From: an uncultured Flavobacteriaceae bacterium
GTDB taxonomy: Bacteria; Bacteroidota; Bacteroidia; Flavobacteriales; Flavobacteriaceae
Assembly: GCA_913052425.1 (NCBI GenBank)
Contig: CAJXEG010000029.1
Span: 1 to 11,249 of the forward strand
Reading direction: 5' to 3'
Length of the DNA stretch: 11,249 nt
Shown here: positions 6,272 through 11,249 of the stretch, piece by piece
Position numbering within the stretch: the first letter of the stretch is position 1
Layout of the letters: each line of letters opens with the position of its first letter
Position numbers and translations under genes: made by a program
Notes under the pieces: model-generated
What the model saw: only the letters and a program-made list of their open reading frames with translations
Told to the model about the DNA's origin: nothing
The model's database searches: none

Positions 6272-7280
6272 TTTTATAAGATCGGTTAAGATCAGTCTGA
6301 TCTTGGTTTATTTGGTCATTGCGGCCGGATCCATTGTCAGAATGACCGGAAGCGGTATGGGTTGCCCCGATTGGCCCAAATGTTTTGGCTATTGGATTCC
6401 CCCAACCGAAAGGACTCAACTGGACTGGAAACCCGATCATCAATACACCAAAGGACAAGTCATTATTCTGAAAGAGGAACTCAGGGTCGCCAATAGAGAC
6501 TTTAAGTCTTCCATTAAATTTAAAGACGACAATTGGGACTTCTACACCCAGCACGACTATGCCCTGTTTAATCCATACCACACTTGGATTGAATATCTGA
6601 ATCGCTTGTTAGGTGCCCTGGCCGGGTTGGCCGTTTTGATCATGACGGTTTTTTCCTTTTGGAGTTGGAAAAAAAACATCACCTATCCCATCGTTTCCAT
6701 TTTGATTCTTTTGGGAATGGGATTCCAAGCCTGGTTGGGAAAAACTGTTGTTGATTCTAATCTGGCCCCTTATCGTATAAGTCTTCATATGGGTATGGCC
6801 CTGTTGATCTTACTGGGACTGGTCTTTTTACTTTTTACCGGTCAAAGAAAGGCGTTCTCCATTCCTGGAAATACTGCTTTAAAATCATGGGCTTGGTTTG
6901 CCGTGTTGTTGACCCTATTCCAAATTGGGCTGGGAACCCAAGTCCGTCAATTTGTCGATTTACAAATGCATGAAACTCCCGGACAATGGCTCGACACTGC
7001 CCCCATCAAATTTTATGTTCACCGAACTTTATCACTGCTGGTTTTGGGAGTACACCTAATGATCTTTTGGATGTTGCGAAAAATGAAACTTAATGTCAAA
7101 ATCTTTAATCAAATTTTGGGATTGATCGGATTGGAGATATTTACCGGCATATTAATGTTTTATCTCGATTTCCCATTCAGCTCTCAACCTTTACATTTAA
7201 TCATCGCGGCCCTGCTTTTCGGGGCACAATCTTTTTTTATATTACAATTGATGTCAAACAGAAAGTCCTATGATCTATAG
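6261..7280 (+). CDS. ctaA: Heme A synthase, CtaA/Cox15 family
   Basis: A 339-residue membrane protein with about eight hydrophobic segments (roughly residues 10-28, 116-134, 142-160, 174-194, 209-227, 254-272, 283-301, 311-329). GSIVRMTGSGMGCPDWPKC (23-41) is the family signature, and Cys35/Cys41 resemble the loop cysteine pair of type II CtaA. His176 (SLHMGMA), His254 (YVHRTLS) and His312 (PLHLIIA) align with three of the four expected heme-ligand positions. At the first position the EYxHR motif reads EYLNR (residues 111-115), with Asn114; His107 lies seven residues earlier. The large loop at 45-105 is usual for the Bacteroidetes form. The enzyme oxidises heme O to heme A for aa3-type cytochrome oxidase in the inner membrane. 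The ATG overlaps the previous gene by 11 bases. No oxidase genes are present here, so it is separated from the cox cluster. Confidence 0.93.
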   Translation: MENSFIRSVKISLILVYLVIAAGSIVRMTGSGMGCPDWPKCFGYWIPPTERTQLDWKPDHQYTKGQVIILKEELRVANRDFKSSIKFKDDNWDFYTQHDYALFNPYHTWIEYLNRLLGALAGLAVLIMTVFSFWSWKKNITYPIVSILILLGMGFQAWLGKTVVDSNLAPYRISLHMGMALLILLGLVFLLFTGQRKAFSIPGNTALKSWAWFAVLLTLFQIGLGTQVRQFVDLQMHETPGQWLDTAPIKFYVHRTLSLLVLGVHLMIFWMLRKMKLNVKIFNQILGLIGLEIFTGILMFYLDFPFSSQPLHLIIAALLFGAQSFFILQLMSNRKSYDL

Positions 7281-7764
7281 AATGCGAGCAATTTTGGACA
7301 CCGAAACCGATGTGATCCGAGATTTTGAAATTGAAGCCACCGCTACACTAGAAGAGCTGCACGATGCGGTCTCACAGTCCTTTGGTTTTGCCGGAAACGA
7401 AATGGCCTCCTTTTACCGTTCCGACGAAAATTGGGCCCAGGGAGACGAACTGCCTTTGGTCGATATGGGGGTAGGGGAAAAGCCCCTCAATGAAAAACCC
7501 CTCAACAAAGTTTTATCGGAAAATGAAAACCGCCTGATCTACGTTTACGATTTCCTCAACCTCTGGACGTTTTTCGTCGAATTGATGGAAACGGCCGAAA
7601 AAGACCACCTCAAAGGTTATCCAAGTCTGATTTTTTCCCATGGTGAAGTACCCGAAACCCCTCCCGATAAAGATTTTGTCGCTCAAGAAGGCGTTGATGA
7701 GAATCTGATTGATCAGGAGGATGACTTGGAAGAAGATGAGTTTGACGGGGATCAATTTTATTAG
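7270..7764 (+). CDS. Plasmid pRiA4b ORF-3-like (IS1096 passenger TnpR-like) family protein
   Basis: A 164-residue acidic protein matching the pRiA4b ORF-3-like family: MIYRMRAILD at the start, then VIRDFEIEATATLEELHDAVSQSFGF (about residues 15-40), ASFYRSDENWAQGDEL (46-61) and LIYVYDFLNLWTFFVELM (88-105). The last 35 residues are strongly acidic (DQEDDLEEDEFDGD). The name comes from plasmid and transposon passengers, but these proteins are widespread in chromosomes, and I see no transposon ends here. Molecular function is unknown. The ATG lies inside ctaA (11-base overlap), so it is the last gene of the dapD operon and translationally coupled. A second ATG four codons on (7282) is possible but would cut into the conserved first strand. 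Its TAG overlaps the TAA of the convergent gene. Residues 70-79 are a five-residue tandem repeat. Confidence 0.88.
   Translation: MIYRMRAILDTETDVIRDFEIEATATLEELHDAVSQSFGFAGNEMASFYRSDENWAQGDELPLVDMGVGEKPLNEKPLNKVLSENENRLIYVYDFLNLWTFFVELMETAEKDHLKGYPSLIFSHGEVPETPPDKDFVAQEGVDENLIDQEDDLEEDEFDGDQFY
7477..7506 (+). repeat. 15-base in-frame tandem duplication (EKPLN x2)
   Basis: Two copies, 7477-7491 and 7492-7506, differ at two third-codon positions (AAG/AAA and AAT/AAC) and each encodes Glu-Lys-Pro-Leu-Asn. They lie in a loop between two conserved blocks of the pRiA4b-like protein, so length change there is probably tolerated. Confidence 0.75.
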
Positions 7765-8840
7765 AGCAAGTCTCCCAGACTAACATTTTGGTAATTCCTT
7801 CGCATATAATCAAATGAGGCCTGCATCAGCTCCCCCATGGATTTACTTTTTGTAAAGGCATCGTCTTTGGTAAAAACAAAAATTTCATTTTTGAGTTTTT
7901 CGAGATTTTCCGGAATGGACAAAGGATCTTTCTTCATGATGTTCACCAAAAAATCAATTCGATTACCCGAATTGATCAATCGGCGCGAAACGATGGAACG
8001 TTCCTCAATTTTGTATTGGATGATCGACTCGTGATTCAGCTTGTCCTTGACCACCAACATCAATGGATAATTCTCCTTGAAGAATTGGGGACGATAGACT
8101 GAAAGTTTCCCCTCAAAGCATTGTTGGTCAAAATCTATGGCCCTGATCTTGTAGATCACATGATCGAAATCGTGAATGGGGATCACCACGTAATTGTAGG
8201 CCCGCATATCTCCCAGTAAGCGTACCATACATCGCTCATTGAACTTGACGTACTCTTTGGCAATTTGTGCTTTTTCAGCTGCGCTACAATGGGGTAGGTA
8301 CTCCTTGATAAATACATCCCCCGGAATGCCTGCAATATGTTCCTCGATCAAAGTATCGTGATTGACCATATAATTGAGGTTGTAGGGCGAAAGGGTATGT
8401 TCAAACTCCAAACCGTACACCCGGGAAGCATCGGTTTTCTTTACATAGAAATAGGTAAAGTTATCGTTCAGAACATTTCGAATTTTAATCCGAAAAGGTT
8501 TTGAATTGCCAAAGGTACAGTAGTCTATTGCGTCAATATTCAGATCCGGTAAAGAGGAGTCACCACCATCGGAATGCAGTTGGGTGTAAATCGTTTTTAG
8601 AGCGTGATCTATTTCCTCCCGATCAGAATCGGAATAGTAAACCCTTACCCATAGGGTATCCTGATCATATTTGTCATAAACGATCACGGAGCCAGAAAAT
8701 CGCAACAAGTCCTCATAACAGATCGAAGACTCCATCCAACGATCGTACTTTTTTAAAAAATGCATCAAATCATCGGATATGCGAAAAAAAGGCTTTTTTT
8801 TGGAAATCAATTTCTCCTCCACTCTCCTGTTTTTTTTCAA
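7761..8840 (-). CDS. Conserved flavobacterial protein of unknown function, possible kinase-like fold
   Basis: A 359-residue soluble protein resembling a conserved flavobacterial protein I know only as hypothetical. No signal peptide or membrane segment is visible. Motifs appear in the order of an aminoglycoside-phosphotransferase/protein-kinase-like fold: FYVKKTDASR (residues 131-140) as a possible nucleotide-binding Lys strand, TLIEEHIAGIPGD (163-175) as a hinge, LLGDMRAYNYVV (208-219) with Asp211 and Asn216 in the catalytic-loop spacing, and IRAIDFD (232-238) as the metal-binding Asp. The usual His of HGD is Leu here. The fold is my inference. The start is uncertain: the TTG at 8840 has GAGG five bases upstream, there is no in-frame ATG before it (stop at 8870-8868), and later choices are GTG at 8822 or ATG at 8765. 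Its TAA overlaps the stop of the convergent gene. It is divergent from uvrB. Confidence 0.85.
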   Translation of the reverse strand: MKKNRRVEEKLISKKKPFFRISDDLMHFLKKYDRWMESSICYEDLLRFSGSVIVYDKYDQDTLWVRVYYSDSDREEIDHALKTIYTQLHSDGGDSSLPDLNIDAIDYCTFGNSKPFRIKIRNVLNDNFTYFYVKKTDASRVYGLEFEHTLSPYNLNYMVNHDTLIEEHIAGIPGDVFIKEYLPHCSAAEKAQIAKEYVKFNERCMVRLLGDMRAYNYVVIPIHDFDHVIYKIRAIDFDQQCFEGKLSVYRPQFFKENYPLMLVVKDKLNHESIIQYKIEERSIVSRRLINSGNRIDFLVNIMKKDPLSIPENLEKLKNEIFVFTKDDAFTKSKSMGELMQASFDYMRRNYQNVSLGDLL

Positions 8841-8845
8841 AAATA
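8838..8845 (-). promoter_or_regulatory. Possible -7 box overlapping the TTG start of the unknown gene
   Basis: TATTTTTG on the minus strand fits TAnnTTTG, but its last three bases are the candidate TTG start codon. If it is a true -7 box, translation must begin downstream (GTG 8822 or ATG 8765). I see no well-spaced -33 TTG, so this is tentative. Confidence 0.3.
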
Positions 8846-8904
8846 CCTCTTTTTCCGCATTGTGTTTCTATAATCGCTTAATAAGGTAAAACAATGGTAT
8901 AAAA

Positions 8905-8935
8905 TTGGGGAACGGTGATTTAAGCTTTAATTTTG
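8905..8935 (+). promoter_or_regulatory. uvrB promoter, Bacteroidetes type
   Basis: TTG at 8905-8907 (-33) and TAATTTTG at 8928-8935 (-7, exact fit to TAnnTTTG) are separated by 20 bases, within the usual 17-23. The box ends four bases before the uvrB ATG at 8940, so transcription should begin at or next to the start codon, giving a leaderless mRNA. Confidence 0.75.
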
Positions 8936-8941
8936 CAAAAT
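8930..8941. repeat. Perfect 12-base palindrome over the uvrB -7 box and start codon
   Basis: ATTTTGCAAAAT equals its own reverse complement. It covers most of the -7 box and the first two bases of the ATG. It could be an operator, or simply the result of a TTTG box followed by a run of A. Confidence 0.45.
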
Positions 8942-10931
8942 GGAATTCAAACTGGAGTCCCCCTTTTCACCCACCGGAGACCAACCGGAAGCCATCCGTC
9001 AGATCGCCACGGGTTTTTCCCAAGGGGAAAAATACGTCACCTTGCAAGGGGTTACCGGCTCCGGTAAAACCTTTACAGTGGCCAATGCAGTGCAGGAATT
9101 ACAACGTCCTACATTGGTCTTGGCCCACAACAAAACCCTGGCCGCTCAGCTCTATTCCGAGTTCAAACAGTTTTTCCCTAACAATGCCGTTGAGTATTTT
9201 GTTTCCTATTACGATTACTACCAACCAGAAGCCTATATCCCAACCAGCGGCTTGTATATTGAAAAGGACCTGTCCATCAATGAAGAAATTGAAAAGCTCC
9301 GTTTGAGTACCACTTCCTCCCTACTATCCGGAAGAAGGGATGTTTTGGTAGTCGCCTCTGTCTCTTGTCTCTATGGTATTGGGAATCCGGTTGAGTTTCA
9401 GAAAAATGTCATTGCTATCGAAAAAGGGGAAGTCATTTCGAGAACCCAACTCTTGCATCGATTGGTACAAAGTCTTTATTCACGGACAACAGGAGAGTTT
9501 AACCGAGGAAACTTTAGGGTCAACGGTGACATCATTGACATCTTTCCCGGCTATGCAGACATGGCCTTTAAAATCCATTTTTTTGGCGATGAAATTGAAG
9601 AAATTGAATCTTTTGACCCCATAGAAAACCAACTTTTGGAAAAATTTGATCGGGTGACCCTTTTTCCCGCCAATATGTTTGTTACCTCTCCCGACATTCT
9701 ACAGAACGCCATCACGCAAATTCAAGATGACTTAGTAAAACAGGTAGACTATTTCAATGCCAACGGTAGTTTTTTGGAAGCCAAGCGATTGCATGAACGC
9801 ACCGAATTTGACCTGGAGATGATCCGTGAATTGGGCTATTGTTCCGGAATTGAGAATTATTCCCGCTATTTAGACGGTAGAGAACCCGGAACCCGGCCTT
9901 TTTGTTTACTGGATTATTTTCCGGACGATTATTTGATGGTAGTGGACGAAAGCCATGTAACCATTTCACAGGTACATGCCATGTATGGAGGCGACCGAAG
10001 TCGAAAGGAAAACCTCGTCAATTACGGCTTCCGATTGCCTGCTGCCATGGACAACCGACCCTTAAAATTTGAAGAATTTGAAGCCTTGCAAAATCAAGTA
10101 CTCTATGTGAGTGCGACTCCAGCAGACTATGAACTCAAACAAACCGAAGGGGTATATGTGGAACAGATCATTCGACCCACCGGACTGCTGGATCCGGAAA
10201 TAGAGATCCGGCCCAGTTTGAATCAAATCGACGATCTGATAGAGGAAATACAAGTCAGGGTAGAAAAGGACGAGCGGACGCTGGTGACCACACTGACCAA
10301 AAGAATGGCAGAGGAATTGACCAAATATTTTGCACGGGTCAACATTCGTTGTCGATACATCCACAGTGATGTGGACACCCTGGAACGGGTAGAGATCATG
10401 CAAGACCTGCGTAAAGGGTTATTTGACGTATTGGTTGGAGTCAACCTATTGAGGGAGGGATTGGACCTACCGGAAGTGTCTTTGGTGGCCATTTTGGATG
10501 CAGACAAAGAAGGTTTTTTAAGAAGTCACCGTTCTTTGACACAAACCGTAGGTCGGGCAGCGCGAAATGTCAATGGAAAGGCCATCATGTATGCCGATAA
10601 CATCACCAAAAGTATGCAAAAAACTATCGATGAAACCCTTTACCGCAGGGACAAACAACAGACCTATAACCTTAAAAACAGGATCACACCCACCGCCCTA
10701 AATAAGTCATTGGACAATGCTTTGTCCAAAAATTCGGTTGCCACCTATGCTCAGGAATTGAGTGATCGAAAAGCCGCCGAAGCCAAAAACCGCTATTTGA
10801 GTAAAGATGAAGTAGAAAAGAAAATCCGCGAATCCAGAAAGGCTATGGAAGCTGCCGCCAAAGAATTGGACTTTATTGAGGCTGCAAGACTAAGAGACGA
10901 GATCAAATCTTTGCAGAACCAACTACAATAA
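8940..10931 (+). CDS. uvrB: UvrABC system protein B (excinuclease ABC subunit B)
   Basis: A 663-residue protein (E. coli UvrB has 673), the damage-verification helicase of nucleotide excision repair. It receives the lesion from UvrA and recruits UvrC. Seen in order: SPTGDQPEAI (9-20), Walker A GVTGSGKT (37-44), the beta-hairpin region SYYDYYQPEAYIP (89-101), STTSSLLSGRRDVLVVASVSCLYG (123-146), the DEXX box VVDESH (334-339), SATP (391-394), the helicase C part with LLREGLDLPEVSLVAILDADKEG and QTVGRAAR, and a C-terminal UVR motif (ELDFIEAARLRDEIK, about 643-657) that contacts UvrC. The ATG at 8940 fits the family N-terminus. No Shine-Dalgarno sequence is possible, because the promoter sits directly on the start. 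It is a single-gene unit ending in a strong terminator. No residue appears missing. Confidence 0.98.
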   Translation: MEFKLESPFSPTGDQPEAIRQIATGFSQGEKYVTLQGVTGSGKTFTVANAVQELQRPTLVLAHNKTLAAQLYSEFKQFFPNNAVEYFVSYYDYYQPEAYIPTSGLYIEKDLSINEEIEKLRLSTTSSLLSGRRDVLVVASVSCLYGIGNPVEFQKNVIAIEKGEVISRTQLLHRLVQSLYSRTTGEFNRGNFRVNGDIIDIFPGYADMAFKIHFFGDEIEEIESFDPIENQLLEKFDRVTLFPANMFVTSPDILQNAITQIQDDLVKQVDYFNANGSFLEAKRLHERTEFDLEMIRELGYCSGIENYSRYLDGREPGTRPFCLLDYFPDDYLMVVDESHVTISQVHAMYGGDRSRKENLVNYGFRLPAAMDNRPLKFEEFEALQNQVLYVSATPADYELKQTEGVYVEQIIRPTGLLDPEIEIRPSLNQIDDLIEEIQVRVEKDERTLVTTLTKRMAEELTKYFARVNIRCRYIHSDVDTLERVEIMQDLRKGLFDVLVGVNLLREGLDLPEVSLVAILDADKEGFLRSHRSLTQTVGRAARNVNGKAIMYADNITKSMQKTIDETLYRRDKQQTYNLKNRITPTALNKSLDNALSKNSVATYAQELSDRKAAEAKNRYLSKDEVEKKIRESRKAMEAAAKELDFIEAARLRDEIKSLQNQLQ

Positions 10932-10962
10932 AAAAAGGCTCAATCGACCTCCGAGCCTTTTT
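10932..10962. terminator. Bidirectional intrinsic terminator between uvrB and the hsp20 gene
   Basis: AAAAAGGCTC (10932-10941) and GAGCCTTTTT (10953-10962) form a perfect 10-pair stem with an 11-base loop. GGCTC/GAGCC gives the G-C core and the A and T runs give a U-tract on either strand. It begins one base after the uvrB stop and lies 24 bases beyond the hsp20 stop on the other strand, so it can end both transcripts. Confidence 0.88.
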
Positions 10963-10985
10963 GCACTAAAACAAAATTAATTCAT

Positions 10986-11249
10986 TTACTTAATGGAAAT
11001 CAATTTTTTAGGTTGAGGCAAAGCCTCTGCTTTTTTGGGAAGACTGACCGTCAATATCCCCTCTTTGTAACTCGCACTGATCTTATCAGCAGATATGGTT
11101 TCCGGAATGTTGAATGATCTCTTAAAAGAGCTGTAACCAAACTCCTTACGAGTAAAACTGTCGTCTTTTTCGGTAGATTTTGTCTCGGTTTCAGAGGAGA
11201 TGGTCAATACACCCTCATCCAACTCGATTGTAAAATCACTTTTTTTCTT
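10986..11249 (-). CDS. Small heat-shock protein, Hsp20/alpha-crystallin family (N-terminus outside window)
   Basis: The frame is open from the right edge to a TAA at 10988-10986, giving 87 C-terminal residues. They begin KKKSDFTIELDEGVLTIS, which matches the early strands of the alpha-crystallin domain. Next come FTRKEFGYSSFKRSFNIPE, with the conserved aromatic/Arg strand, and SYKEGILTVSLPK, the A/G-x-L-x-V-type signature at the end of the domain. The tail KLISIK contains an IxI motif (Ile-Ser-Ile) that docks on neighbouring subunits in the oligomer. These proteins are ATP-independent chaperones that hold unfolding proteins in the cytosol. No start is visible: an in-window TTG at 11222 is an internal Leu codon within the conserved ELDEGVLTI strand, and coding clearly continues upstream of it. 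The gene is convergent with uvrB and shares its terminator. Confidence 0.93.
   Translation of the reverse strand, partial: KKKSDFTIELDEGVLTISSETETKSTEKDDSFTRKEFGYSSFKRSFNIPETISADKISASYKEGILTVSLPKKAEALPQPKKLISIK

Noticed and set aside
7270..7764. Mobile element suggested by the IS1096/pRiA4b family name
   Set aside because: No transposase, terminal inverted repeats or target duplications are seen, and the gene is embedded with an 11-base overlap in a housekeeping operon.
8501..8881. A plus-strand frame of 126 residues opposite the unknown gene
   Set aside because: It is low-complexity and basic, rich in His/Arg/Ser as expected for an antisense frame, and has no family match that I recognise.
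11220..11222. TTG at 11222 as the start of the heat-shock gene
   Set aside because: It is an internal Leu codon in the conserved ELDEGVLTI strand. The frame stays open to the window edge with sequence typical of the alpha-crystallin domain, so the true start lies outside.

Overview
This window looks like chromosomal housekeeping DNA from a member of the Bacteroidota, most likely a flavobacterium. The evidence is a DUF5606 gene (a family I know only from Bacteroidetes), a flavobacterial-type heme A synthase, a conserved flavobacterial protein of unknown function beside uvrB, and promoters of the Bacteroidetes type (-7 box TAnnTTTG). The DNA is moderately AT-rich and tightly packed. I see no mobile element, CRISPR array, RNA gene or sign of recent transfer.

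Layout. (1) Positions 1-216 carry the C-terminal tail of a coiled-coil protein on the plus strand, possibly DUF349 family. (2) 218-2441 is a minus-strand operon read ruvX > def > DUF5606 > mazG, with overlaps of 4, 4 and 0 bp: RNase H-fold resolvase/rRNA-processing protein, peptide deformylase, unknown protein, NTP pyrophosphohydrolase. (3) 2442-2523 is a divergent promoter region. (4) 2524-7764 is a plus-strand operon of six genes: dapD (lysine/diaminopimelate synthesis), a family 2 glycosyltransferase, a TsaC/Sua5-like tRNA t6A enzyme, a CCA-adding-type tRNA nucleotidyltransferase with an HD domain, a CtaA/Cox15 heme A synthase, and a pRiA4b ORF-3-like acidic protein. Gaps are 12, 2 and 2 bp, then two overlaps of 11 bp. 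(5) 7761-8840 is a minus-strand conserved protein of unknown function, whose stop codon overlaps the stop codon of the preceding operon. (6) 8940-10931 is uvrB with a near-ideal Bacteroidetes promoter placed directly on its start codon. It is followed by a bidirectional terminator and a convergent, truncated small heat-shock gene (10986-11249).

Most of the region serves basic cell maintenance: N-terminal methionine deformylation, nucleotide-pool cleaning, tRNA maturation (two adjacent genes), cell-wall/lysine precursor synthesis, cytochrome oxidase cofactor synthesis, DNA repair and protein folding. The most notable points are as follows. The unknown protein at 7761-8840 carries a set of motifs, in the right order, resembling the aminoglycoside-phosphotransferase/protein-kinase-like fold. 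The -7 boxes of ruvX and uvrB lie so close to the start codons that the transcripts should be leaderless or nearly so. An identical 16-base box sits at the start of two unrelated genes. The CtaA protein has Asn where the first heme-ligand His of the family is expected.
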